Source: Macrobrachium rosenbergii (Eukaryota > Arthropoda > Malacostraca > Decapoda > Palaemonidae). From it: a DNA stretch of 64,000 nucleotides. This document shows, one piece after another, positions 17,876 to 29,586 of this stretch. Position 1 is the first letter of the stretch. Each line of letters opens with the position of its first letter. Both the position numbers and the translations under genes were made by a program. Below the pieces are notes generated by a model. It was not told where the DNA came from, ran no database searches, and worked only from the letters and a program-made list of their open reading frames with translations. Location of the stretch: positions 20,046,575 through 20,110,574 of the forward strand of contig NC_089766.1 of assembly GCF_040412425.1 (NCBI RefSeq), read 5' to 3'.

Positions 17876-18633
17876 ATGCGACATTCATTGTTGTATCCAG
17901 AGCCTATTTCCATTATGCTCCCGAAACGCTTTCCTAATTCGAAAGGAGCCCAAGTGACACCGATCACCCTTCCTCCTCTGGCAGCTGCTTCTTCAGGTGA
18001 GGAGCACTTCTGGTAGGAACCATTGTGGTGAGGAGAGACTCTGCTCATGGGGAAATGACTTGGGCGGGGGTGGGGCGGGATGGTTGATGATGGGCAGGTT
18101 TGGAGGAATCTTCTGCGGCTGACTACTGCATTGTGACACAATCTATCTTCAGAAAAAAAAAATTTTCTAAAAATTGCCTCTTCGGCATATTATCTTTCCT
18201 CCTTAACCCAATGTCTTTTGGGAGAGAGAGAGAGAGAGATTCATCATAATTCCATTCACATAAAATCTATTAGTTCCAAACGAGATATTTGAAGAGGGTG
18301 TGAATCTTTTCCCCTTCCATTTGTATTTCCGGCTCTTTTCTATCTCATTTCTGAGCAAAAGTTTCAATATTAGTTGGAATTATTCTTCAAGCACTTTCAA
18401 TACCACTTCTGTGTAATTTTCCTTATGTGGCGTTCATTTTCTATTATCTTTTCGTCTTTCAGTTCTGTCGAGTGCTTTTTGTTGCTGTAGATCATGATTC
18501 ATCCTCATCTAATGATGACATGACAGCAAGATCTGAAAGTGAACCATTTTCAGCTGCAGCATCAAGCACAGTAGAAAGCAAAAGCAGTTGTGATACTAAT
18601 AGTAGAAGTATCAGCTTAACGCCTTCGACATAA
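17876..18633 (+). CDS. Candidate two-exon gene, small serine-rich protein of unknown function
   Basis: Exon 1 would run 17876-17996: an ATG with a stop four codons upstream, 40 codons, then one base before a strong donor (TTCAG/GTGAGG). Exon 2 would run 18491-18633 after a pyrimidine-rich acceptor (gctttttgttgctgtag/A). The two phases fit: one base plus two bases complete an Asp codon. The product would be 87 residues: a mixed N-terminal half rich in Pro and Leu and an acidic Ser-rich tail ending SISLTPST. No domain, signal peptide or membrane segment is visible. AATAAA follows at 19126. The model rests on splice signals and phase alone; 89 codons are also open on the minus strand over exon 1, so chance remains possible. 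Confidence 0.3.
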
Positions 18634-19365
18634 ATCGTCACTCAGTTGACGATTCTGCATGGTTGCGGATGACTTCAGTGAATTCAGGTGACCAAGATTT
18701 GTTTCTTCGCAAATGACTGGCGACCTACAGTTTACTTAGACATACTGTAGAAGTGTAATTACATTAACTTCTGGTCTAATGAAAACATGTCAGGAAAAGA
18801 AAGTATTATCGTTATTAGTGCAGAAAACTAATACTGAAATTAGCAGCTCTAGAAGAAATCCCAACTGATTCTTTATTTGCTGTTTCATTCATTTTCTTCC
18901 TCTGCTGCACAAGCATGAAACGTACATTCTGGATATTAAATTAACATAAAGGAAACTGTAGATACAAATCGTGCTGGTATGCAACAGTCATATTATGAAA
19001 CCTTTCTATGGTGGGATTATGTCTATCAAATTCAAACATACCTGGAAAAGCCTAGTCCTAAAACAAAGTCTAATCTGGATTGGAAGAATTGTTTGAAACG
19101 TAATAAAGGGAATTTTTGATTCAAATAAAGTGTTCGGTGTTCTTCTTTGTACTGTATGTGCATAATTTATGTGCAACTTAGTTCTTAATTCAATGTTTAT
19201 TTATTGCTTAGGAAATACTATACTTACAGGCAGGAAAAACTTGATTTTTTCTCCCACTTCAAAGCCGTATTGTTTATGTCACAAGTACACCTCAAAAGGA
19301 GTCGTTAGGAATGACTTCTACAGTATGTAGAGGCAGGAATTTCATGCCATATTAACTTGAAACCG

Positions 19366-19368
<3 letters not shown>

Positions 19369-19427
<59 letters not shown>
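19369..19427. repeat. (CT)n microsatellite
   Basis: About 29 CT units. Confidence 0.97.
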
Positions 19428-19428
<1 letters not shown>

Positions 19429-19553
19429 GTTTGGGACTTCGTGGGTAAATTGGAGAGGCAGGCGTCTTATTTTTAAAATGTCCACCTAGAAACTCATTAC
19501 CAAGTCTCTATTTAATTTGAATAGAGAAAATTAACATTGTTTCCATTCATTTA

Positions 19554-19556
<3 letters not shown>

Positions 19557-19618
<62 letters not shown>
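19557..19618. repeat. (CT)n microsatellite
   Basis: About 31 CT units. Confidence 0.97.
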
Positions 19619-19621
<3 letters not shown>

Positions 19622-20059
19622 TAAATTACATATCCCAATATTATTTCTCCTCTGATATTAAGAGAATCGTTTAACCAATATAAGAGAATTCGTTTTGAAT
19701 TAATAGGTTTGCGAAGGAAGTTAAGTACCTATTCCTGGAAAATCTTTTTCCTTTCTGAGCGCGCATAGAAAAATCCCAGTAGAATAGGGATTCCAGGAAA
19801 CCAGAAATAGCTATAGGAGTTTCCTTTAAGATAGAAGGAATAAGGAAATGGTCTTTCCAAAGTATAACATACGTGGGGACATTTGTGGGTACATTGCAGG
19901 CTCGTATCTGGTCTCCAGTTTTGGAGGGAGGGTCATTTAACCCTTTCTTATAGTTACTTCTGTGAATAAAAGTAGTATTTATTATCAAGGGTTTCAATAG
20001 ATTTAGGTGCAATAATTGAAATAGAAATGTCAGGATCTGATGTTAGTATTTGTTCACCA

Positions 20060-21135
20060 AAGGAATTATTATGAATAACTGAATTACGAAAATGTGGAAC
20101 GTGATGAATATATAAATAAAGACAAAATCCACGAAGGGAAGAGAAACAGTGGTGTGCTGCAAGGCCTTTTGACATATCGTCCTTTACTTAGCAGACTGAA
20201 GAAATGTAAAAATAAGTTTACAAAGAAAGCTCATATAAATGAGAGATGGGGATTACAAAGGAAAAAAATGTGTACCTGGAATCCAACATAATCGAAGAAT
20301 TAGTAGAACTACCAAAACAGGGTTAAATATTTAAGAGGTTCTACAAAGGATTAGGATCAACTGTTCAGAAGCAGGGACAGAAAAAGTCTTATAAAAGTAC
20401 AACTCAATAATTCTCTCTTTTTTTTTTTAGTAAAACAATCAAAATTTTTGCAGGATGAACATTTTATTAATAAAAAATTAATTAAACATACAAATAAATA
20501 GAAAATATATATAAGGTAACTAATTTGTAATTATATCAGTAATTTTATCTTTTACGTTGTTCTTGAATATTTTTCTAATACAGGGGTCCAAATAATACAT
20601 GCAAGGGCTAAGGTTAAAATTACAGCAGGGAGTAAGTTGTATAATAGCTGATTCTAAAAGATTTCTTGAAGAGAAATCTTTCGATCTGGCAATCACTAAA
20701 CTTTCAGTCCAATTTATCCTGTGAGAGTTTTCACTTAAATGAATGAATACAGCACTGGGTATTTGTCCAGTTTTCACAGAATACTTATGTTGTTTAATAT
20801 GTACATCTACATCCTTGCTAGATTGGCCAATATAAAAAGAAGGGTAGTCCAAACATGGAATTTTAGATATTATGCTGTTGTTTTCTTTAGGTTTTTTTTT
20901 ATTAACATTCCTTTTAGCGTGTTAATACAGGAAAAAAACGAGGTTGACATTAAAAGATTTTAACAATGATTTTATGTTTTCAAAACCACTAAAATAAGGC
21001 AAGCTAAGAATGATCTTTGGGGTTTCTTTTTCCATGTTACTTCCACTATAAAACTTGTTGTGGGCTTTATTATAAAAAAAATCTAGTATATGTGAAGGAT
21101 AACATAAATCTGTCTCTAATTTTCTTATGTATATG
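20060..21135 (-). mobile_element. Penelope-like element, 3' half (left part of a split element)
   Basis: Minus-strand PLE sequence: the link between RT and endonuclease (21135-20860), the GIY-YIG domain (20852-20520) and a 3' untranslated tail to about 20060. It is the continuation of the PLE body at 30189-31117, from which it is separated by the LTR retrotransposon. The same stretch recurs inverted at 31118-32180 and its tail recurs at 40.94-41.07 kb. Confidence 0.85.
20520..20852 (-). pseudogene. PLE GIY-YIG endonuclease domain
   Basis: The frame has SFYIGQSSKDVDVHIKQHKYS then VFIHLSENSHRINW and ARSKDFSSRNLLESAIIQ, the pattern of the C-terminal GIY-YIG nuclease of Penelope-like elements, which cuts the insertion site. 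The apparent ATG start is accidental: similar sequence (PYFSGFE, IKSLLKSFNVN) lies upstream in the same strand with stops and frame changes between. The reverse transcriptase part lies 9 kb away beyond the inserted LTR element. Dead as assembled. Confidence 0.85.
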
Positions 21136-21736
21136 TGTTGTGTGAAGGTATTTCATCAGAAATTCCTCCAGGTGTTTGGTTATAAGGACTGTGTTTGGAA
21201 CTCAGTCAGAGTTTGGTTATGACATCTTCAGTTTCTCCATGGCTGTAGAATAAGACTGTTTTTGGAAGATCAGACCAACGTTCTGCAGGATTTCAGACAA
21301 ACTCTATAGTGGTTTTTCTTGTATTTCGTATAAAGACTTATTTACAAAGAATACAATTGGTCTGCATAGGATGATCTCCCATGTCGATCTAATCTCTAAG
21401 CTGTCACACTTTTACATAGCAAGACTAAGATGCACACACACGAACAAACATATGACCTCGTTCCCAAGAACTTCCCACGGCTACGTGACATTTGCCTCCA
21501 GCTCTGAGCAAAAGGAGAACGCTGAGTTTATGCAAACGGATGCTAATGTATGATGACGCACTGTCTTAAAGCACTACACAGGTACTTATTGATGACGTCT
21601 GCGTCTGGTTTGACCAAACGGAGATTTCACAATAGCCTTCCTTTCATGATCGATACAGATATATATATGCTGGGAATTATCTTAGATTTATTAAGAAACG
21701 TAGTTTCTTTAAATGTGGCATAAATGAAATATGACA
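21136..21736 (-). repeat. 3' LTR (601 bp)
   Basis: Boundaries follow from the match with the right copy and from the TATG target duplication. Differences from the right copy: T against C in caaactYtatag (21303) and one missing G in agctctg(g)agc (21505). Confidence 0.97.
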
Positions 21737-22052
21737 TTTGCTCGGCCACGTAAAACACAATAGGAACGAAATCATCAAAACAGGCATTCACTAGCTAAGC
21801 ATAAATCCTCAGAAAGCAAAAGAAAATATACGCTTCCAAATATCATTATACTCAAAATGTGAATGAGATATATAGTAATTACTTAAGACAGCAAATACTG
21901 AAATATGTTGCATATTTGTGAACATAAGTCTTACTAAAATGTAGCAAAGTGAGAAAAAAAGGTAAGTTATATAACTCAAATATTGATTATACTGACAATG
22001 CTAATGATTAACATGTAAATCATATATAGATAATGCAATCCGGATAAATCAA

Positions 22053-22146
22053 ATAAAATAATGCAATTCAGAAATGATAATGCAATTCTGAAATGATAAT
22101 GCAATTCAGAAATGATAATGCAATTCAGAAATGATAATGCAATTCG
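22053..22146 (-). repeat. 19-bp tandem repeat in the 3' untranslated part of the LTR element
   Basis: Unit aaatgataatgcaattcag, about 4.5 copies with one A/T variant. It lies between env and the 3' LTR. Confidence 0.9.
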
Positions 22147-22588
22147 TATACGAAGTAAAAACATTTGTGCACAGATTATATGAATACACTTGCAATGATA
22201 GAGATTGAAATCAATGCTTAAAAAATGTATCCAAAGGTAATAACCATATGGTAGGTTTATATAAACAAACAGTTATCCTGATAGATTAATCAGTATGGAC
22301 AACCAAAATGCAAAATGTTGAATGAACAACATGCTACTACACGCAATTGATACATACATATGTAGTATAGGATATTAAAGAAATAAATGTAGATAAATGA
22401 TAACACCAGAAATGTTCAGCTCTTCCTCACATATATTACCAACGAAAATAGAACCTTTTCAGTCTTTCTCTGTGTACTCGAGCTTTAATGAAAAAATGGC
22501 CAGTAATTTCATTACTGTACTCGGAACATATAATTGCGCCAGTCCAACGTTGACCTTTGAGAAACAGTAGATTTCGCAATGGTCTCCT

Positions 22589-24221
22589 TCATCTCTCGTG
22601 CTTTTTCCAAAACATTACGCTGACGATTACGCCTACGGCTCCCAGGAACATACCAACGGCAATTAATGTGTAGAGGAGAAGAAAATCATGGTGATCAGAA
22701 GAATGGCTCGCAGGAGACAGCAAGTCTAATGATGCAATAGCGTTTTCGATGGGCCTGCTGTAGGGAATTGTTAGACCTTGCAGCCTAGTGTTTCCCACGA
22801 TGTGTTGATGAAGAAGTTGCGGCCTCTGATGATGGATGTGCTAGCTCGGATGAAGAGTGACGACGTTGTTGCAGTGCAGCCATCATTAACGATGAACATG
22901 TGTCCTGTTGTCCTAGTACCATCTGGGCAAGTGACGATGTATGGTTCTGCAGAGAAGACGAATGACGTGCCATTCACGAGCCTGTGACGAAACTGATTGT
23001 CACGATACCGTACTAAACCAGCCAAACAATGTTCATGTGTATGGGGAGAGGTTCTGTTAAGTACCAAGTCCAATTCGCATGAATTCAATGACGTAATGTT
23101 TAAGAATTCAAACAAATCGATCCTGCACACTACATTATTCATAACATCATGGCAATCACTTAACAGTGCTTGGTCTCGGACTACCGTAAAAGCTTCTTTA
23201 TTGGCGGAAACCAATACTAGAGCTGACAGATTATTAATAATAGGTGTCGAGACGTTAGATACATACGTGGGAAAAGGCGAAATTTTATACGCTTTCCACG
23301 CGTCTGATGGGTTGAAAGGAATGTCGATTACGATCTTATCAAGGTCAACTTTAACTGTGATCAAGCTGTAATAAAATTCAACTTTATGAAAATCTACTAC
23401 TGGAACATAGCGCATTTTATCGTGAGCATTATTTATAATCTGAGTAAGATCTTTAATCGGTAACAAATGAGAGACAACACGCCTTTAGCAGCAAGTGTTA
23501 TAGCTTCCACGTAATCTTTTGATTTTTCGATAAAGCTTGAAACTCTCAGTATACATGATTAATTTTAGCGTGATAATACATCAAAGTTGCTAACAAAACT
23601 TGAGTGTCATGAACCTGATTGAAACGTCGTGACTGTTCATTTACTTTACTGATTACGCTGTTCAAAGCTTGAATTTGTTTGTTTAGTTCTCCTGCTAATA
23701 CCTCTTGTTGATGTTCCAGATTTTCGATTTTAACCCCGTGATCGCGAATTTTAAACGATTTGAAATCCTAACCCAAGACCTGCTACGGAACCAACCAAAT
23801 TTAATGCCGCTAGAACAAGTGGGTTACGCCTTTCTGTTACGTCATGAGGTATTGACCACATTAGCAAATCACGAGCCAAGATTTCAGCTTCGCTTGTTTT
23901 ATTCCTTAATTCCCAGAAGAGCATATTAATTGTGTCACTGACTTGATTCGGCGACGTTGGATCACTGCTAGCTAAGAATGATTTATGCAAGTCTGCCAGA
24001 GATTGATAAAAAAGAGTCAATTCTGATTTCAAAGTTATGACTTCATTTTCGCTAGTAAAAATGGCGTTCATATTGACTTCTAAAACTATATTACTGCCAG
24101 TTAGAAAGAAATTATTCATTTCCTCTACTATAGAACCATGATGTAAAGTTATTTCAGAACTCTTCCCAGCTACGATAAACATTGAGAGGAATAGTGCATG
24201 GTATAATTTGACAAGCTTCAT
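22589..24221 (-). pseudogene. env: env-like gene, class I fusion-type glycoprotein, frame broken
   Basis: Errantivirus and retrovirus env proteins bring virus and cell membranes together. The chosen ATG (24221) opens a hydrophobic signal peptide (residues 1-18 or so). About 130 residues on come a basic pair (ERR) and a Gly/Ala-rich apolar stretch (ALNLVGSVAGLGLG), which resembles a cleavage site and fusion peptide. A leucine-heptad stretch follows in another frame at about 23740-23570, then a Cys-rich domain (23466-22771) with several N-x-S/T sites, and a membrane anchor (VGMFLGAVGVIVSVMFW) with a short basic tail ending at 22589. Frames change near 23755 and 22790, and stops lie near 23550. 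A splice acceptor sits 9 bases before the ATG. Family assignment is by architecture only. Confidence 0.72.
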
Positions 24222-24333
24222 GTTGGAGCCTGTAAAAGAAAATAACTTGTAAATAATGAAACAAAAACATCGCATCATCCAAATGATGTAAAAATTCACA
24301 CAATAATTAACTTTTTCATAACAAACCATTGTC

Positions 24334-25429
24334 TTAAGCTCTCACATGAGAGATAGATACTGTTCGAACATCGGTTGAATCGGACTGATTCCGAATTTTA
24401 AGTCGGTTACCTATTAAAACTTCTATAACTATGAAAGGACCTTCAAACTTAGGCAACAATTTCCAATTTAGCCCTTTTCTAACATAGACTTGTACATATA
24501 CTATATCTCCTTCTTGGTAAGGCTTTGTGACCTTAGCTTTTTTATCATGTGCATTCTTCATTAACACTTGAGCCTGTAAGAGGTTTTGATAAAGTGTTTG
24601 ATATCTACTTCGGCTAACATCTATTATATCCTTCAACGGATCTGATAAACTAGATGTCGGGGATAATATGTGAAAAGGTGACCTAGCAGGTATCCCATAT
24701 ACAGCTTCATGGGGAGACATACGGATTGAAGTATGATAATTGTTATTTAGGGTACTGGACACGGTGGGTATTGCGATGTCCCAGTTTGGGTCCATACCGC
24801 CTATGTTTACACGCAGTATGTCTAGCACCTTTCTATTAACCCGTTCTACCAATCCATTAGATTCAGGATGGTATATCATCGTATTGACTTTCTTTATTTG
24901 CAGAATTTCGCACAATGAGTTAAGGAAGTGATTATTGAATTCTCCACCTGAGTCAGAGATTATTATATTTGGAATTCCATGTCTGCATATATAGCACTCG
25001 TAAAACTTCCTAGCGCACTCAATGGCTGTTTTACTTTTTAGTGGTATTAATTCAGTATACCGTGTAAGGGCGTCAATGATAACCAAGAGGTTTTTATTCC
25101 CCGGTCTGTCTCGTAAAACCTGTCAATAAATCAAGGTGTACCCTTTCAAAAGGTTTGCTAGGCACGGGATAAGTTCCGAGACCTACAGGATTCTTAGTAT
25201 GGCCCTTGTGACGGAAACATATATCACAGTTTTTAATATATGTCTTAATATCTTTTAACATAGTAGACCAGTAAAATAATGACTTGGCCTTTTGAGAGGT
25301 TATTTCGAACCCAGGATGACCATGCAGAGGATGGTTGTGAAGCCATTTCAGAACGATTGGGATTAATGTGATAGGTACAACCACCTGGTCGTTAGTTAAC
25401 TGTGTTGAACTCCTGGTTCTCCTAGCCAC
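24334..25429 (-). pseudogene. pol: LTR element integrase (pol C-terminal part), one frameshift
   Basis: Integrase inserts the cDNA into the genome. The first frame (25429-25094) has the zinc-binding His/Cys set (HPLHGHPGF and CDICFRHKG) and the start of the catalytic core with its first Asp (VHLDLLTG). After a shift near 25090 the core continues (25086-24334) with IISDSGGEFNN (second Asp) and ESNGLVERVNR (Glu), a D,D-35-E core, followed by a C-terminal basic domain ending SISHVRA. Stops 113 bases before the env ATG. Confidence 0.92.
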
Positions 25430-25800
25430 GGATCGGCATAGAATGTTATCCTAATCAAGAAATATTGATTCGTATATTTCACATATTCCTTATCATCTGG
25501 ATTCCTATTTAATGCATCTATTATTACTCTTAATTTCTGATCTTTCATTTGTTCTTGTCGTACTGAATCTAGATTCCATTCTATATCTGTAATATTCTCT
25601 GTTGCTTGGGCTAACGATTGACCATTTTCGATAGCAATTTTCATAGCTTGCGAAGGAATTGGAATTTCTTCTAGATCAGCGAAAGGTATTGAGTGTGTTG
25701 GTACTGGGTTACGAGATAGCGCATCTGCGATTACGTTTGCTTTACCGGGTAAGTATCAATTTTAGCTCAAAGTCCTGGATAATCATGTGCCACCGAGTTC
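25396..25800 (-). pseudogene. pol: LTR element RNase H to integrase linker, frameshifted
   Basis: The frame 25644-25396 reads as the region between RNase H and integrase (NITDIEWNLDSVRQEQ, YFLIRITFYADPW). The end of RNase H (DALSRNPVPT-like, 25770-25690) is in a different frame from its beginning, so at least one shift lies near 25750-25820. Confidence 0.65.
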
Positions 25801-25823
25801 TTTTAGGACTATGATTGAAACCT

Positions 25824-26123
25824 TTAAAAAAAGTCAGTAAGGGGCTTGTGATCAGTTAGAACCTTGACACTATACCCATAGATTATATATTTAAAATGTA
25901 CCAACGAATTAGCAATGGCGAGGCATTCCTTATCTATTACTGCATATTTCTTCTCTGACATTTTTAATTTGCGAGAATAAAAAGCAATGGGGAAAAACTT
26001 ATTGTCATGCCACTGGAGTAACACACCTCCTACTCCTTGATCTGATGCGTCGGTTGCAATAATAAACTCTTTAGTAAAATCGGGAAACTTTAAAATAGGA
26101 GCAGAACTGATTTTTTCTTTCAA
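25824..26123 (-). pseudogene. pol: LTR element RNase H domain, N-terminal part
   Basis: Shows FIIATDASDQGVGGVLLQ (first catalytic Asp), IAFYSRKL, KKYAVIDKECLAI (catalytic Glu) and VLTDHKPL (second Asp), the standard Ty3/gypsy RNase H set. Removes the RNA strand during cDNA synthesis. The frame closes at 25824 after PLTDFF. Confidence 0.92.
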
Positions 26124-26399
26124 GGTATCAAAAGCAATTTGATGTTGGGATTCCCATTTGAAAGTTACGTCCTTCCTTATGAGATCAGTTAAAGGAGCTG
26201 CTATTACTGAATAATCTCGGATAAACCGACGATAATAACCCGAAACCCCGAGAAATTGCTGTATGGCTTTAACATTAGTAGGAACGGGAAATTTACTAAT
26301 AGCAGAGATTTTATCATGGACTACTTTAAGACCTTTGCCGAGATACCATGAAACCCAAATAGACTAATTCGTCTTTAAAAACTCACATTTAGAAATTTT

Positions 26400-27000
26400 T
26401 ACTTTTAGATGATGTTCTCTTAACCTCTGAAGGACTATTTCTAGTTTACTTAAATGCTCCTCCAAGGTGTTGGAAAATATAACTAAATCATCCATATAAG
26501 CATGGAGAATATTCCTAGTAAATCTCCGAACACTATATTGATCATTCTAGTGAACGTAATAGGAGCACAACGTAGCCCAAATGGCATACGTAGGAATTCA
26601 TAGTGACCTCTAGCTGTACTAAAAGCAGTGTACTGGGTACTATCCTTAGGTAAGGGTATCTGGTGAAAGCCTTTAAGTAAGTCCAAGGAAGTAAAAAATT
26701 TATTCTGTCCTAATAGAGACAAAATATCATCTGTGCAAGGTACTGGGAAACGATCAGGGATAGTTTGGTCGTTAAGTTTGCGAAAGTCAACACAAATCCT
26801 CCAGGTTTGTCCTTTTTGGTACTACTATCAAGGGAAAATTATAAGGGCTGTTAGATTTCTTAATAACCCCCTTTTTAACATTTTATCTACCTCAACATTG
26901 ATTTCATTCAGAAATTTGGCCGGTAGACGATATGAAGGCACGTAAATGACCTGGTCTTTATCCTTTAAACGAATTTGATGTTCGATGACTTCCGTTTTGC
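26400..27000 (-). pseudogene. pol: LTR element reverse transcriptase, several frame changes
   Basis: One open piece (26722-26483) has FFTSLDLLKGFHQIPL, TAFSTARGHYEFLRMPFGL and ITFTRMIN. The catalytic AYMDDLVIF follows at about 26505-26480 in the next frame. Upstream, DGSWRICVDFRKLND-like sequence (26830-26760) is again in another frame, and stops lie near 26840. The catalytic residues themselves are kept. Confidence 0.88.
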
Positions 27001-27540
27001 CTAAAGCTCCAGTACTAGTAGAAAAACATCACTATATTTGGATAAAAGATCAAAAAATTTCTTGCTTATATCCCTATCTAAAATGTCTGCTTCGATCTTG
27101 CCTTTAATTACCTTTAAAAGAGATTCGTCTGTTGCTGATTCAGTGGAGTTAATTTCAGCAACTGTAAGAATTCGATGTTTATATGCTTCGATATTGACAA
27201 TATGTTGATTTTCATGTACTGTTAAAGCAGCATTTAAGTGATTAAAAACTTCAATGTTAACCCGATGATCAGAATTTACTGTGTATAATGCTTGCGTGAC
27301 TGAAAGCCCATTTATCTTTAAGGTATCAGGAAGAATTAAAACCTCTGAGCCTGGCAATTTTCTTTTAACCTTGACCGTGAGATACGATGGTGTGTTTGGC
27401 TCAATGGTCTGTGCGAACGCAGCAAGGACGGGTGCCTGAGAGTTATGTTGGGTTGCTGTAACAATATCATCGCTTATGAGACAAGTGACTGGCTCTTCGA
27501 TATACGTTATCTTCTTACTCTCTGTCTCCTTCTGATCCAA
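27001..27540 (-). pseudogene. pol: LTR element protease-RT linker of pol
   Basis: A 179-codon open piece between the protease and RT with ESLLKVIKGKIEADILD and KKFFDLLSKYSDVF, the latter the usual lead-in to gypsy RT. Frame is lost after VFLL at 27001. Confidence 0.7.
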
Positions 27541-27880
27541 AAAAGGATTTCAATGTGTGTGAAGACCGATAGAATTTCCTTTATAAACACTCCGTGTTTT
27601 GCGGGTGTTAAAATTACGTTATGTAATGACATTGATGGATATCCCATAATAACTACTGGGTACATATTAATATTGCCAACTATGATAAAGGTATCCGTAA
27701 AAGTACGTTGCCCCAACCTGTATTGTATCTGAGATGTACCAATTACATCTAATTCATTATTGCCTATTCTGACAAACGAACATCAGAGCGTTCGATGGGA
27801 AATCTTGAAAATAAAAGGTGATGGGTACGTAAATCCATTATATTACGTGGACTACCTGAATCAAAAACAAGGTGAAATGC
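27507..27880 (-). pseudogene. pol: LTR element retropepsin-like protease, frameshifted
   Basis: The minus strand at 27866-27830 gives LVFDSGSPRNIMD, with the D-S-G active site of retroviral aspartic proteases. The C-terminal part (VVIMGYPSMSLHNVIL, the GxxxL-type end strand) is in another frame at 27716-27507. Processes the gag-pol polyprotein in active elements. Confidence 0.75.
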
Positions 27881-28105
27881 TTGTGTTCTAAGCTAACTGC
27901 ATGCAAAGTGGGTCTAACTTCTTCTGAGCCAATAATAGCGTGTATTTTGCAAAAATCTACGGGACCGTGCTCTGCATGTTTGGGAGACACTACCTCGATT
28001 TCTGGAAAATTCTTGTCTTCACACATATCTTGGAGAACATTGAACTTATTATCTGATTCAAAAGTGATGATAACCCAATATCACTCTCCTCCCCCTTTAA
28101 GCTGG

Positions 28106-28865
28106 CTATGTGGTGTTTGTCTGCCCGCCGGCATTCGGAAAATTCACTGACGCATTATTGTTTGGAACTGCTGAGCCTGAAGTTGGCTTTCCCGAGGAAC
28201 GATTTGAATGTACTTGTTTCTGACCTGCATTACTGTTCTGCTTGTAATGTTTGTTCTTTCCATGGTACTGTTGCTTTTTTAGCGTCATTACCGGTGTTTT
28301 GAATGTTTGTGTTACTGTTTAAATTCTTCTTTCTTGCATTGCAATGACTATACTTATGATGCGTACTGTTATGGATTGAACAATAGCGGGACCTACACTC
28401 ATTTATCACATGACCAGGTTTTTTGCAATTGTAACAAATGACTGCTGATGGATTATTAGTGACTAAGTTAACCTGTTGCGGTGATGTAGACGCATGATTT
28501 TTGTTTTCTTGCTTTGTAAAATCCTGAATCAGAGAAGGATCGAGATCTGTACACTTGGACAAGTGTTTCCGAACTTGCCTATAGATATCTAATTCTGAGC
28601 TATCTGATTGTAATTTTTCGTCAAAACACTTAACCAAAGGTTCAGGTAACATTGCTGTTACAAGTGTTAAATAGAATAATACAGGATTCTGTAGGGAAGT
28701 GGTGGGGTCGCTCCCACTTGGGGTTGGAGGAGTCATTTTCCTACTAAGTTTCCTATCCGCACGCCTACTCTCTAAGTGATCTTGAAACCTATATGAATAA
28801 ACACGGCCGCTACGTAACCTCATAAATCTAAACCAGAACGCAAGTAAATAACAACCGAGATTCAT
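28106..28865 (-). pseudogene. gag: LTR element gag, short, with zinc knuckle
   Basis: Gag packages the element RNA. MRLRSGR near residue 15 of the frame resembles gag starts. One clean CCHC knuckle is present (CYNCKKPGHVINEC), followed by a His/Cys-rich stretch (CSIHNSTHHKYSHC) and an Asn/Gln-rich tail. The frame ends at 28230, and the continuation (28288-28106) is open in another frame starting at a GCTAAAAAAG run near 28283, where a frameshift could be programmed or a mutation. The capsid region looks short: only about 100 residues lie between the start and the knuckle, against 250 or more in most gypsy gags, so an internal deletion is likely. Confidence 0.72.
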
Positions 28866-29586
28866 ATAACCGCTAAAAATAACGTCACTTATGAAAAATG
28901 CATCATAAAATACAATAATGAAAGGTAATAAAATGCACTTTCCTGAAAAAGAACAGAGTTAACAATGTGTCAGGCGTAAAAAAACAAAAGGACACAAAAG
29001 TATGAAAAAATGAGGTATCAGGAACCGCTACGTCTGCAAGGCAAAGGTATTAATCTACGGCACTGCTCACCTTATATCAGCAACCTGCCACTCGAGACCC
29101 GAACACTGTAAATGAATATACCAACTGTTATAAATAATGGCTGTACTTAGCTTTTTATTGGATTCTGGTAAGTAGGTCGACGAGGTTCCTCTGCTGTCCA
29201 ACTTCCGTCTGGCTAGATACACGTCATCGAAGGGATGTTATCGTGGATGTTGAACTTCTTATGTTGATGAATGTTGATTGCAGAAACCCTCAGGGAACAA
29301 CGTGGAGTGTTGATGTGCAATGTTGCGTAGATTTGTGTAGATTTCTCTCTCTCTCTCTGCCATGCGTTGGGGTAGATGTGTTGTGAAGGTCAGATGTTTT
29401 CCTCGCTTTTTCGTTGTTGATTGTTTTCTTTCCGTCTGCTTGTAACCATTGTTTATGAAGATGACAATTGTCTATGGTTTTTTGGGCATCTCGCCGTATC
29501 GGAGCTTCCGTTTACCAATGTAGACGCCATGTAGAGGTGCTGCCAGAAAGCTCTGATGTGACCGCTGTTGTGTGTGCTGCCACCAC
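28866..29586 (-). other. 5' leader of the LTR element
   Basis: About 720 bases between the 5' LTR and gag without a supportable frame. Would hold the primer-binding site, packaging signals and a donor for the env mRNA. Confidence 0.6.

Larger units (their letters stand above)
18634..19660. other. Non-coding stretch, possible 3' UTR then (CT)n tracts
   Basis: If the gene at 17.9-18.6 kb is real, 18634-19150 could be its 3' UTR (AATAAA at 19106 and 19126). Two (CT)n microsatellites follow. Confidence 0.3.

Noticed and set aside
19671..20012. 113-codon minus-strand frame left of the PLE tail
   Set aside because: No recognisable domain; part of it overlaps the untranslated PLE tail.
22778..23371. 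Plus-strand frames of 69 and 124 codons
   Set aside because: Shadows of the env-like gene on the opposite strand.
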